From: Pseudonocardiaceae bacterium
GTDB taxonomy: Bacteria > Actinomycetota > Actinomycetes > Mycobacteriales > Pseudonocardiaceae
Direction of reading: 5' to 3'
Length of the DNA: 48,348 nt
NCBI GenBank assembly: GCA_009379845.1
Contig: WHSZ01000047.1
Location: 1 to 48,348, forward strand
The notes under the pieces are model-generated. The model did no database searches. It had not been told where the DNA came from and saw nothing but the letters and a program-made list of their open reading frames with translations. Shown one piece after another: positions 1 to 7,754 of this stretch. How positions within the stretch are numbered: the first letter of the stretch is position 1; each line of letters starts with the position of its first letter. The position numbers and the translations under genes were made by a program.

Positions 1-137
1 GGCCAACCTTCATCATCCACGCAGCACCACTTCAGGAAGTCCTACCTACAGACCAACTCCCCTCCACGTTCGTGACACACCAACACCCTCCACACCCAAC
101 TAGCGTTCCAGGACACCAAGACCTGACGGGTCCGTGA

Positions 138-330
138 ACGAAGCATGCTGGCGAGCCCGCCGTCCCGGCTCGGGATGTGCGCCAGGCCAAGGCGTCGTTG
201 TGGGCCGCGGAAGGTGTTTCGAAGGCCGAGATCGCTCGTCGGTGCGCGTCCACGCCGAAGTCTGTCCGTCGGTGGCATAGCCGGTTCGCCGCAGAGAGAG
301 CCGCTGCGGTGGGGCGCTCAAGAGCCACGA
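138..330 (+). pseudogene. Remnant of an IS630-type transposase N-terminus
   Basis: An open frame that follows an in-frame stop at 135-137 encodes a helix-turn-helix segment with the features of IS630-family transposase N-termini: AEGVSKAEIARR, then a second helix ending in VRRWHSRFAAE. There is no convincing start codon (the first possible one is GTG at 177). After about residue 60 the frame runs into sequence with no transposase character, and no DDE catalytic domain is present. I read it as a decayed fragment left by an old insertion. The family assignment rests only on the HTH pattern and is tentative. Confidence 0.4.
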
Positions 331-376
331 ACCAGGGCTCCATGATGCGGTCGGCTCGGGCTAACAAGCCCAATGG

Positions 377-925
<549 letters not shown>

Positions 926-1143
926 TTCGCGAGAGTACCGCCGATGGGGTAGAACGGCGGTGTGTCGCTCAACCTGCACAGTTCCGGTCCACAAAGCACT
1001 ATCCTCTTGCGACAGTGAGGCCGAGGGCCGCTGATCACGCACGGAGCCGGCAGCCCGGAGTGGCCCGAGAACTGTCACGAGCGGTACCGCTGGTGCCGGC
1101 TACTGGCCGCGCACGGGGTCCCCGCCGATCCTGAGGACCCGAA

Positions 1144-1437
1144 TCACGCCGCGTTCAGCTGACGACGCCTGGCCACTGCCTCGCGCCGTTCCGTCTCGTC
1201 CAGCCCGCCCCAGATGCCGAACGGTTCCTCCGCGGTGAGCGCATGGTTCCGGCACTCGACCAGCACCGGGCAGCTCCGGCAAATCGCCTTTGCCCGCGCC
1301 ACGCGTTGCTCGCGCGCATAGCCACGTTCGGCGTCCGGGTGGAAGAACAGGTCGCTGTCCATGTCTCGGCACGCGCCGTGCAACTGCCAATCCCAGACAT
1401 CCGAAACCGGGGTCGGCAGCCGACTCGTATCGGCCAC
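1144..1437 (-). CDS. WhiB-family iron-sulfur transcription factor
   Basis: WhiB-like (Wbl) protein of 97 residues. Four cysteines are visible: one in GACRDMDSDLFFHPD near residue 23, and three in CRSCPVLVEC at about 53, 56 and 62. They would bind a redox- or NO-sensitive [4Fe-4S] cluster. The GIWGGL turn follows, then a basic C-terminal region used for contact with DNA and sigma factor. Start choice: the GTG at 1435-1437 has GGGAGG eight bases upstream. Another in-frame GTG at 1446 would add three residues but sits right against that ribosome site. The HPDAERG.ARE insert is typical of one actinobacterial Wbl subgroup, but I cannot assign it to a named WhiB with confidence. Confidence 0.9.
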   Translation of the reverse strand: MADTSRLPTPVSDVWDWQLHGACRDMDSDLFFHPDAERGYAREQRVARAKAICRSCPVLVECRNHALTAEEPFGIWGGLDETERREAVARRRQLNAA

Positions 1438-1564
1438 GGTGCTCACCTCCCACTCGCGCGGACACCTCGCTTAACGTCGATTACCCAGCCGGTGTTCGTT
1501 CCACACCCGCGGCGCCGGTCGATGATCGAGGATTCACCCGGCGGCCAGTGGGTACCCGAAAACG

Positions 1565-1801
1565 ATGACCGCGCCACCTCCCGACCCGGATCCGGACAGC
1601 ACCCCCGCGCTGGACGAGGGCCAGGGCGTGCCACCCGGCGATACGCCGCCCGAATCGGGACAAACTTCCGGCTTGTCGCACCGCGAGCCACGGCCGCCGA
1701 AGGCGATGCCGATCGTCACGATCGCGGTAGTACTGATCGTCGCCGCCCTGGTGGCCGGATTCCTCTTCGCGCTGGGCAGCGGCATGCTCCAGCTGGGTTA
1801 G
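1565..1801 (+). CDS. DUF6480-type small single-pass membrane protein
   Basis: A 78-residue protein with a proline- and acid-rich N-terminus (PPPDPDPDSTPAL, then GVPPGDTPPESG) followed by one transmembrane helix near residues 49-72 (MPIVTIAVVLIVAALVAGFL) and a very short tail. The DPDP..TP.L..G.GVPPG.TPP pattern matches what I know of the DUF6480 family, which is common in actinobacteria and has no known function. The long proline-rich part would face the cytoplasm or the wall depending on topology, which cannot be told from sequence alone. It is monocistronic and convergent with the CBS-domain gene. Confidence 0.7.
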   Translation: MTAPPPDPDPDSTPALDEGQGVPPGDTPPESGQTSGLSHREPRPPKAMPIVTIAVVLIVAALVAGFLFALGSGMLQLG

Positions 1802-1827
1802 CCGGCCGGAGGACCGCGCAGTAAACG

Positions 1828-1873
1828 CGGCGGGCGGGGAGACAGCCCCCACCGGCCGCCTCGCCGCCCGCCG
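1828..1873. terminator. GC-rich inverted repeat between convergent genes
   Basis: CGGCGGGCGG at 1828-1837 pairs exactly with CCGCCCGCCG at 1864-1873 across a 26-base loop. It lies between the ends of the DUF6480 gene and the convergent CBS-domain gene, where a bidirectional terminator is expected. There is no T-run, so this is only a candidate. Confidence 0.35.
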
Positions 1874-1923
1874 ATATCCCCCGCCGCGCAGGTTGGATGG
1901 ATTTCGTGGGACGTCGTGCGGGC

Positions 1924-2355
1924 TCAGCCCGTCGAATCGGTGGAGATCGCGTCCACCAGCTCACCGGCGTTCGGGTTGTCCATGGCCTTGGCGACATCGG
2001 CTTGCGCGACGATGCCGACCAGCTTGTCCCCGTCCGTCACGGGCAACCGGCGAACCCGGTTCGTGGTCATCTTGCGCATTAGATCCGCGATGTCCTCGTC
2101 CACGCTCACGGTGACCACCGTGCCGTCGCCCTGAATCAGCTCGCTGGCGTGCATGGCATGTGGGTCCTTGCCCTCGGCGAGCACTCGCACGACGATGTCC
2201 CGATCGGTGATCATGCCCTTGACCCTGTTGTCCTCACCTATGACGGGCACCGAACCAATGCCGCGATCGGCGATCTTTCCCACCGCCTCGCGAACGCTGT
2301 CGCTCGAGCGGACATACGCCGGGTCCGGTGTCATAATCTCTCGCGCCGCGGTCAT
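1924..2355 (-). CDS. CBS-domain pair protein
   Basis: A stand-alone Bateman module of 143 residues with two CBS domains: the first from AREIMTPDPAYVRSSDSV to about residue 60 (GMITDRDIVVRVLAEGKDP), the second from TVVTVSVDEDIADLMRKM to GIVAQADVAKAMDN. Such modules bind adenine nucleotides and sense cellular energy or ligand state. Proteins of this stand-alone type are frequent in actinobacterial stress and dormancy regulons, but no regulon is shown here. The chosen ATG (2353-2355) has GAAGGGA nine bases upstream. An ATG 12 codons earlier, at 2391, lacks such a site. Confidence 0.88.
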   Translation of the reverse strand: MTAAREIMTPDPAYVRSSDSVREAVGKIADRGIGSVPVIGEDNRVKGMITDRDIVVRVLAEGKDPHAMHASELIQGDGTVVTVSVDEDIADLMRKMTTNRVRRLPVTDGDKLVGIVAQADVAKAMDNPNAGELVDAISTDSTG

Positions 2356-2440
2356 CGGCGTTCGTCCCTTCGTTGTCTGCTGGCTCTCCATTGCCAGCTA
2401 CCCGATGTGGCGCGCCGGCAAACGCCGATCGGCCGATCCG

Positions 2441-2863
2441 TCATCGCAGCGCACGCAACGCGCCGACCAGTTCGGCCGGGTCCGCACCGCAGAGCGCGGC
2501 CATCGTCTCCATGGCGGTGCCGGTAAGCCGCACGCCTCCCGGCCGGCGCGCCGTGCGTTCCTCCGCGACCACCACCGCCGCCCAGTCCCGCAGCGGGGCA
2601 AGAATCTCCGCTTCCGTGCTGGCCAGTGCCGTCAGGTCGACCCAGACCGACTCCTCGGTCTCCCCGTAGGAGTAGTCGTACGCCCTCGCGAGAACCTCGG
2701 CCGGATGCTGGCGCAGCGCCTGGCAAACCTCCACCAGCCGGCCGGCCGGCATGGTGCGCGTACCCCGCTCGTACGAGGCGAGGGACTGCAACGAAACCTT
2801 GGTGCCCATCGCCGCGCGCAGTTGCCTGCGGGTCCAGCCACGTCGCTGGCGAGCGGCACGCAA
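2441..2863 (-). CDS. BldD-like XRE-family transcriptional regulator
   Basis: The N-terminal third is an XRE helix-turn-helix (LRAARQRRGWTRRQL, then SLQSLASYERGTRTM). The rest follows the C-terminal domain of BldD (VWVDLTALAS..EAEILAPLRDWAAVV, then ETMAALCGADPAELV). The RxD-X8-RxxD signature by which BldD binds cyclic di-GMP is not visible, so this is probably a paralogue that does not use that ligand. Start: TTG at 2863 is the first conventional start, but BldD homology clearly continues upstream (SDFARALGAE), so the true N-terminus is probably about 11 codons earlier, near a CTG at 2896. It is divergent from the DUF5753 regulator. Confidence 0.78.
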   Translation of the reverse strand: MRAARQRRGWTRRQLRAAMGTKVSLQSLASYERGTRTMPAGRLVEVCQALRQHPAEVLARAYDYSYGETEESVWVDLTALASTEAEILAPLRDWAAVVVAEERTARRPGGVRLTGTAMETMAALCGADPAELVGALRALR

Positions 2864-2971
2864 TTCGGCTCCCAGCGCACGGGCGAAGTCGCTCAGTGGT
2901 GAGCGGCGGGCGGGCAGGCGCCTGGAATCGACGCTCCCCCCGATAGAGTGGACACCTGACCCCAGCCTGAT

Positions 2972-3004
2972 GGTTATGCAACCGACGGTACTGGTTGCGT
3001 AACC
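2972..3004. promoter_or_regulatory. Paired dyad operator between two divergent regulators
   Basis: GGTTATGCAACC (2972-2983) and GGTTGCGTAACC (2993-3004) are inverted copies with one mismatch, and each is itself nearly palindromic (GGTT..AACC). Their centres are 21 bp apart, about two helical turns, which suits two dimers on one DNA face. They lie between the BldD-like gene and the DUF5753 regulator. I infer autoregulation by one of these two proteins. Confidence 0.5.
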
Positions 3005-3063
3005 GCTTTCAATACGCCGATCGGGGGACCGTGCCCGTTCACCACTCAGCTAGGGTCTGGTTC

Positions 3064-3888
3064 ATGGGTGCAACCACTGACACGCCGCGAGCCCGCGCGC
3101 TCGCCGCCGCACTCCGCGACGCGCGAACTTCGCGGCAGATCGGCCTGCGCGAGCTCGCGCGGCGGGTCAGCATCTCGCACACGCTGGTGTCGCAGTGGGA
3201 GAACGGCCACCGGCTGCCGAAGATCGAAGACGTCGCGACGGTGCTGACCGGGATCGGCGTGGACGCAGACGAGCGCGCCCGGATTGTCGATCTCGCCAGG
3301 AACGCCGGTGACAGCGACTGGCTCACCGTGGGCACCCCCGGTGTATCCCAGAAGCTCGCCGGAGTCATGGAATGCGAGCGCACCGCCGTTCGCATCACGG
3401 AATGGCTTCCCTGGAGCATTCCGGGACTGCTGCAGACCTCCGATTACGCCAGGGAGATCATCGGGCCGGACGAGCCGAAGCTCGCGCTGCGCCTCGCGAG
3501 GCGAGACGTGCTCACCCGTCTCGAACCGGTGGAATTCCACGCGTTGATCGGCGAACCGGCGATCCGGCAGCTCATCGGCAATCGCGACATCATGATTCAC
3601 CAGTTGCACAGCCTGCTTAATGCGCCGAAGAACGTGACCATTCAAGTGATACCGGTCGGAATGGGATGGCATCCGGGAATCGCGGGCCCGTTCATCCTCT
3701 ACCAGTTCAACGATTCCCCATCAATCGTGCACCTCGAGCACTACCGATCGAGTGCGTTCGTGTTCAACGAACGCGACGTTGGAGGTTACGAAAACGCGGT
3801 GGAAATCCTCCGCGAGGAAGCGGCGATGGGCCCAGACGCCTCCGCTGAGCTCATCGTCAATGTCATCAAGGAACTGGAGACGACCTAG
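3064..3888 (+). CDS. Scr1-family HTH regulator with DUF5753
   Basis: A 274-residue XRE-type protein. HTH at about residues 10-65 (IGLRELARRVSISHTLVSQ, WENGHRLPKIEDV), followed by the DUF5753 ligand/interaction domain from about residue 100 (AVRITEWLPWSIPGLLQTSDYAR, RLARRDVLTRLEPVEFHALIGEPAIRQ, NVTIQVIPVGMGWHPGIAGPF). This architecture is widespread and multicopy in Streptomyces and Pseudonocardiaceae, nearly always beside a DUF397 protein, and is described as toxin-antitoxin-like (Scr1/Scr2). The ATG at 3064 is favoured because HTH homology begins soon after it. A TAGGGT hexamer ends 7 bases upstream, so the message may be leaderless. The stop overlaps the next start by one base. Confidence 0.88.
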   Translation: MGATTDTPRARALAAALRDARTSRQIGLRELARRVSISHTLVSQWENGHRLPKIEDVATVLTGIGVDADERARIVDLARNAGDSDWLTVGTPGVSQKLAGVMECERTAVRITEWLPWSIPGLLQTSDYAREIIGPDEPKLALRLARRDVLTRLEPVEFHALIGEPAIRQLIGNRDIMIHQLHSLLNAPKNVTIQVIPVGMGWHPGIAGPFILYQFNDSPSIVHLEHYRSSAFVFNERDVGGYENAVEILREEAAMGPDASAELIVNVIKELETT

Positions 3889-4091
3889 TGAGCGTAAATC
3901 GCGTCCCCGCCAACTGGCGCAAGTCGAGCTACAGCCAGCAGGAAACGGCCTGCGTGGAAGTCGCTCTGGTTATCGATCAGGCGGTAGGCGTCAGGGACAG
4001 TAAGAACCGCTCGGGCGGACATCTCACCATGAACGGGCCGGAATGGACGGCGTTCCTTGCCGCGGTGAAGGACGGCCGGCTGAATTCCTGA
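3888..4091 (+). CDS. DUF397 domain protein, partner of the Scr1-like regulator
   Basis: A 67-residue DUF397 protein. The hallmark WRKSSYSQQETACVEVA is at the N-terminus, VGVRDSKNRSGGHL in the middle and EWTAFLAAVKDGRL at the end. It starts with GTG at 3888, sharing its G with the stop of the upstream regulator, so the two are translationally coupled. DUF397 proteins act as small partners of XRE/DUF5753 regulators; the pair behaves like an antitoxin/toxin or regulator/anti-regulator unit in the few cases studied. Which member is toxic, if either, cannot be read from the sequence. Confidence 0.88.
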   Translation: MSVNRVPANWRKSSYSQQETACVEVALVIDQAVGVRDSKNRSGGHLTMNGPEWTAFLAAVKDGRLNS

Positions 4092-4105
4092 CCGGAGCCC
4101 GCGCG

Positions 4106-4139
4106 ACGCCCCCGGTGACGGCTACCGGGGGCGTTTTTT
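4106..4139 (+). terminator. Rho-independent terminator of the Scr1-like/DUF397 pair
   Basis: ACGCCCCCGGT (4106-4116) and ACCGGGGGCGT (4124-4134) form an 11-bp perfect stem with a 7-base loop, followed at once by six T residues (4134-4139). It sits 15 bases after the DUF397 stop codon. This is the clearest intrinsic terminator in the window. Confidence 0.9.
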
Positions 4140-4160
4140 CGTTTCCTGAACCGGGTCGGA

Positions 4161-4376
4161 TCAGCGGTACTCGTCCTCATCCGGCGCCACGGACGACGCC
4201 TGCTCGGCCGCGTCCGCCTCGGGTGCCTCGAACGGCAGCGTGTCCCTCGGGGGCGCCGAGCCCTGATCGTCGTCCACCGGACGCTGCTGGTCCACCGAAT
4301 CCTCGACCGGCTGCTCGTCGGTGAAATCGGCATTCGGGGTGGGCGATCCTGGGAGGTCGCCGGGCTCGTCGCTCAT
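4161..4376 (-). CDS. Small acidic hypothetical protein
   Basis: A 71-residue product rich in Asp, Glu, Pro and Ala, with almost no hydrophobic stretches (PVEDSVDQQRPVDDDQGS, EAPEADAAEQASSVAPDEDE). It is probably intrinsically disordered. I recognise no family. It is supported by strong actinobacterial codon bias, an ATG start and its place divergent from ku, but the composition would also fit a non-coding GC-rich stretch, so confidence is moderate. Confidence 0.5.
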   Translation of the reverse strand: MSDEPGDLPGSPTPNADFTDEQPVEDSVDQQRPVDDDQGSAPPRDTLPFEAPEADAAEQASSVAPDEDEYR

Positions 4377-4455
4377 GCGCGTGGGCTACCCGCCAACCGG
4401 CGCGTTCAATCCGGGCGAGGTGTAACGCAGCCGGCCGGGCGGGTAACCGCGTGGC

Positions 4456-5355
4456 ATGCGAGCGATGTGGCGAGGAGCGATCTCCTTCGGACTGGTCACC
4501 ATCGGGGTACGGCTGTACGCCGCCACCGAGGAGCACGACTATCGCTTTCATCAGGTGCATCGCAGCGACGGCGGGCGCATTCGGTACAAGCGGGTGTGCG
4601 AGGAATGCGGCAAGGAGATCGACTACGCCGACATCGTAAAAGGCTACGAGCTCACCGATGGCCGCGTGGTGCTGCTCGACAAGGACGATTTCGATTCGCT
4701 GCCGGTTAATTCCGACCGCGCGATCGACGTACTGGAATTCGTGTCCGCCGACGACATCGACCCGATCCATTTCCAGAAGAGCTATTACCTGGCCCCAGAG
4801 AAAACGGCGATACGGCCGTACGTACTTCTCAGGGAAACCCTGGAAAAAGAGAATCGGCTCGCGGTCGTGAAGATCACGCTGCGCCAGCGGGAAACCCTTG
4901 CCATGGTACGGGCCAGGGAAGATGTACTCGTGCTGCACACCATGCTGTGGCCGGACGAGATCCGGAAGCCGAATTTCGAGTTCCTCGATCAGGACACCGA
5001 GGTCCGGCCGCAGGAGTTGAAGATGGCCAGCTCGCTGGTGCGGAACATGTCCGCCAGCTTCAAACCCGATGAGTTCTCCGACGAGTACCAGGAGCGTCTC
5101 GGCGAACTCATCGAAGCGAAGGCGAAAGGGGCGGAAACACCCAAGCCACGACGCGAACGCGAGGAGACCGGCGAGGTCGTCGACCTGATGAGCGCGCTCG
5201 AGGAAAGCGTGCAGCGCTCCGGCGGCGGCAAAACCGGCACGGCGCGCAGATCCAGCACCAGCGCACGCGCCAGCAAGAGCAGCGGCGATTCCAGTAAGAC
5301 CGGTAAGACCGGCACCGGCTCGCGCAAGAGCAGGAGCGGCAAGCGCAGCGCGTAA
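4456..5355 (+). CDS. ku: Ku, non-homologous end-joining DNA-binding protein
   Basis: Prokaryotic Ku of 299 residues. It opens with the diagnostic MRAMWRGAISFGLVTIGVRL, followed by YRFHQVHRSDGGRIRYKRVC, the zinc-ribbon-like CEECGKEI, and the bridge region LVRNMSASFKPDEFSDEYQERL. Ku homodimers encircle broken DNA ends and recruit the ligase LigD; no ligD is in this window. After about residue 240 there is a low-complexity tail rich in Lys, Arg, Ser and Gly, the type of basic extension that lets actinobacterial Ku move inwards along DNA. The ATG at 4456 matches the family start; a second ATG three codons later is possible. Confidence 0.95.
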   Translation: MRAMWRGAISFGLVTIGVRLYAATEEHDYRFHQVHRSDGGRIRYKRVCEECGKEIDYADIVKGYELTDGRVVLLDKDDFDSLPVNSDRAIDVLEFVSADDIDPIHFQKSYYLAPEKTAIRPYVLLRETLEKENRLAVVKITLRQRETLAMVRAREDVLVLHTMLWPDEIRKPNFEFLDQDTEVRPQELKMASSLVRNMSASFKPDEFSDEYQERLGELIEAKAKGAETPKPRREREETGEVVDLMSALEESVQRSGGGKTGTARRSSTSARASKSSGDSSKTGKTGTGSRKSRSGKRSA

Positions 5356-5406
5356 CGGCAGGCGTGACGTAGCGCACGGCGGCACGTACGCTACCTCCGG
5401 TAGGTT

Positions 5407-5444
5407 CTAAGCGATCGCTTAGTCAACGCCATCGCTGAGTCAAC
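5407..5444. promoter_or_regulatory. TetR-type operator upstream of the fatty-acid operon
   Basis: CTAAGCGATCGCTTAG at 5407-5422 is a perfect 16-bp palindrome 42 bp before the fabG start. Its right half begins a direct repeat, ATCGCT(T/G)AGTCAAC at 5414-5427 and 5431-5444, offset by 17 bp. Such palindromes are usual for TetR-family repressors of acyl-CoA operons; the TetR gene at 12281 is the natural candidate, by inference only. Confidence 0.6.
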
Positions 5445-5463
5445 ACGGAATCAGGAGGAACAC

Positions 5464-6225
5464 GTGAGCGAGCCAAGCCCACGGGTCGCGATCGTCACCG
5501 GCGGCGCCCGCGGCATCGGAGCCGCCATCGCGAAACGCCAGGCAGCGGACGGGCGCGCGGTCGCCGTCATCGACCTCGACGAAACCGCCTGCAAGGACAC
5601 GGTGAGCGCGATCGAGCAGGCGGGCGGCCGCGCACTCGCGGTCGGCGCCGACGTCAGCGACGCCGAGCAGGTACGAACGGCGGTGACCAGAGTGGCCGAC
5701 GAGTTGGGCGCACCGACCGTGCTGGTCAACAACGCCGGGGTCATCAGGGACAACATGCTGTTCAAGATGACCGAACAGGACTGGGACACCGTGCTTGGCG
5801 TGCACCTGCGGGGCGCCTTCCTGATGAGCCGCGCGGCGCAGAAGTACATGACGGAGGCGAAATGGGGCCGCATCGTCAACCTGTCCTCCACCTCCGCGCT
5901 CGGTAACCGCGGGCAGGTCAACTACTCGGCCGCGAAGGCCGGTATGCAGGGCTTCACCAAGACGCTGGCGATCGAGCTCGGCAAGTTCGGCATCACCGCG
6001 AACGCGATCGCGCCCGGTTTCATCGTCACCGACATGACCAGGGCGACCGCCGAGCGGGTCGGCATGTCGTTCGACGACTTCAGCGCGGCCGCCACGCAGC
6101 AAATCCCAGTCGGCCGTCCCGGCAAGCCCGAGGACATCGCGAACACCGCGGCGTTTCTCACCAGCGAGGAATCCGGTTTCGTGTCCGGCCAGGTGATCTA
6201 CGTGGCGGGTGGCCCGAAGGACTGA
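5464..6225 (+). CDS. fabG: SDR 3-oxoacyl reductase (FabG-like), probable 3-hydroxyacyl-CoA dehydrogenase
   Basis: Classical short-chain dehydrogenase of 253 residues: TGGARGIG nucleotide-binding turn at 12-19, NNAG at 89-92, catalytic S142, Y154 and K158 (YSAAK), and a C-terminal GQVIYVAGG typical of FabG/PhaB-type enzymes. It starts at a GTG with AGGAGGA five bases before it. As first gene of an operon with a MaoC hydratase and acyl-CoA dehydrogenases, its likely work is the reversible oxidation of (R)-3-hydroxyacyl-CoA rather than fatty-acid synthesis. The TetR-type palindrome just upstream suggests substrate-responsive repression. Confidence 0.85.
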   Translation: MSEPSPRVAIVTGGARGIGAAIAKRQAADGRAVAVIDLDETACKDTVSAIEQAGGRALAVGADVSDAEQVRTAVTRVADELGAPTVLVNNAGVIRDNMLFKMTEQDWDTVLGVHLRGAFLMSRAAQKYMTEAKWGRIVNLSSTSALGNRGQVNYSAAKAGMQGFTKTLAIELGKFGITANAIAPGFIVTDMTRATAERVGMSFDDFSAAATQQIPVGRPGKPEDIANTAAFLTSEESGFVSGQVIYVAGGPKD

Positions 6226-6255
6226 ACGGCGGCGTTCGATCGTAAGGAGCAGAGC

Positions 6256-6714
6256 ATGCGAGTCTTCAACGGTGTGGATGAGTTCGCGGCCGCGGTCGGC
6301 ACCGACCTCGGCGATAGCGACTGGCACGAGGTGACCCAGGGCCAGGTCGATCTGTTCGCGGACGCCACCGGTGATCACCAGTGGATCCACGTCGACCCCG
6401 AGCGCGCCAAGTCCGGTCCGTTCGGCGGGACCATCGCGCATGGCTACCTCACGTTGTCCCTGATCCCGGTGCTTGGCAAGCAAATCTACCGGGTGGACAA
6501 CCTCGCCATGGGGATCAACTACGGGACGAACAAGGTCCGCTTCCCCGAACCGGTGCCGGTCGGTTCGAAGATCCGCGCCGTCGCGAAGCTGACCGACGCC
6601 GAGGAGGTCAAGCAGGGCAAGCGATTCGTCGTCGAGTACACCATCGAGGTTCAGGGCAGGGACAAGCCGGCGTGCATCGCCGAGACCGTGGTCGTGCTCG
6701 TCCCCAACGCGTGA
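6256..6714 (+). CDS. MaoC-family (R)-specific enoyl-CoA hydratase
   Basis: A 152-residue single hot-dog protein resembling mycobacterial HtdZ (Rv0130). The hydratase motif is present: FADATGDHQWIHVDPERA, with the catalytic Asp and His in GDHQWIH, followed by GPFGGTIAHGYLTLSL, which builds the active-site loop. It would hydrate trans-2-enoyl-CoA to (R)-3-hydroxyacyl-CoA, the substrate of the neighbouring FabG-like SDR. It lies 30 bp behind fabG, with AAGGAGC before the ATG. Together with the dehydrogenases downstream it supplies a beta-oxidation-type module. Confidence 0.88.
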   Translation: MRVFNGVDEFAAAVGTDLGDSDWHEVTQGQVDLFADATGDHQWIHVDPERAKSGPFGGTIAHGYLTLSLIPVLGKQIYRVDNLAMGINYGTNKVRFPEPVPVGSKIRAVAKLTDAEEVKQGKRFVVEYTIEVQGRDKPACIAETVVVLVPNA

Positions 6715-6731
6715 CGCGGAAGGAGCTCTCG

Positions 6732-7754
6732 ATGGCCGAGCAGCCACCCGGACTGGATCTGGATCGCGTCGCCGACCACCTCAACGCCGAGCGCCCCGGC
6801 CTGCTGCGCGCCGGGCTCACCGCCGAGGTGGTCACCGGTGGCCGATCGAACCTGACCTACATCATCGGCGATGGCACGAACAGCTGGGTGCTGCGCAGAC
6901 CACCACTCGGCCACGTGCTGGCCACCGCGCACGACATGTCAAGGGAGTACCGGGTGATCACCGCGCTCGGCTCCACCTCGGTACCCGTTCCGGAAACGAT
7001 CCTGCTGTGCGAGGACACCGAGGTGATCGGTGCGCCGTTCTACGTGATGGAGCACGTACCCGGAACGCCGTACCGCACCGGCGCGGAGCTCGCCGAACTC
7101 GGTGAACGGCGCACCCACGCGCTCGGGTTGTCCGTTGTGGACACGCTCGTCGCGCTGCACTCGATCGACCCTGGATCCGTGGGGCTGGGCGACTTCGGCC
7201 GACCCAACGGATTCCTGGAACGGCAGATCCGCCGGTGGAGCAAGCAACTGGAGGCATCAAGGAGCCGGGACATCCCCGGCATCGACGAGCTGCGCGACGC
7301 GCTGGCCGATCGGATTCCAGACTCCCCAGCCGGGACGATCGTGCACGGTGACTTCCGGCTGGACAACATGCTGGTCGACGAGCGAGACCACATCACCGCG
7401 GTGCTCGACTGGGAGATGTCCACACTGGGCGACCCGCTCACCGATCTGGGGCTGCTGATCGTCTACGACGCGCTCGGCGCACGGGATCACGGAAACCCGA
7501 TCAGCAGCACCGGAAACGCACCCGGCTACCCGAACACCGAGGAGATCACCACACGATACGCCGAACGCTCAGGGCGTGATCTATCCAATTTGGACTGGTA
7601 CCTGGCGTTCGGCTTCTTCAAACTCGCGGTGGTCGCGGAAGGCATCTACTACCGGTTCAGCCACGGCCAGACGGTTGGCAGCGGTTTCGAGTACATGGGC
7701 GAGCTGGTGGCGCCGGTGGTCGCGGAAGGCCGCGCGATTCTCAAGGAGAACTGA
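6732..7754 (+). CDS. Aminoglycoside-phosphotransferase-like acyl-CoA kinase (LvaA/ACAD11-N type)
   Basis: A 340-residue APH-fold protein: an N-lobe with GGRSNLTYIIGDG and the lysine-position strand WVLRRPPLG, then the Brenner-type catalytic loop IVHGDFRLDNMLVD and the metal-binding LDWEMSTLGDPLTDLG. This subfamily is homologous to the N-terminal domain of human ACAD10/ACAD11 and to LvaA of Pseudomonas, which phosphorylates 4-hydroxyacyl-CoAs. It is followed, with one-base overlap (TGATG), by an ACAD11-like dehydrogenase, so the two animal domains are separate adjacent genes here. Start: ATG at 6732 with GGAAGGAG upstream; longer open frames upstream have no homology. Confidence 0.9.
   Translation: MAEQPPGLDLDRVADHLNAERPGLLRAGLTAEVVTGGRSNLTYIIGDGTNSWVLRRPPLGHVLATAHDMSREYRVITALGSTSVPVPETILLCEDTEVIGAPFYVMEHVPGTPYRTGAELAELGERRTHALGLSVVDTLVALHSIDPGSVGLGDFGRPNGFLERQIRRWSKQLEASRSRDIPGIDELRDALADRIPDSPAGTIVHGDFRLDNMLVDERDHITAVLDWEMSTLGDPLTDLGLLIVYDALGARDHGNPISSTGNAPGYPNTEEITTRYAERSGRDLSNLDWYLAFGFFKLAVVAEGIYYRFSHGQTVGSGFEYMGELVAPVVAEGRAILKEN

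Noticed and set aside
1043..1162. Short plus-strand frame ending in a protein-like sequence (NCHERYRWCRLLAAHG)
   Set aside because: No usable start codon or ribosome site, and it overlaps the end of the WhiB gene. At most a remnant.
4177..5385. 402-codon open frame on the minus strand
   Set aside because: Antisense to ku, which has unmistakable Ku motifs.
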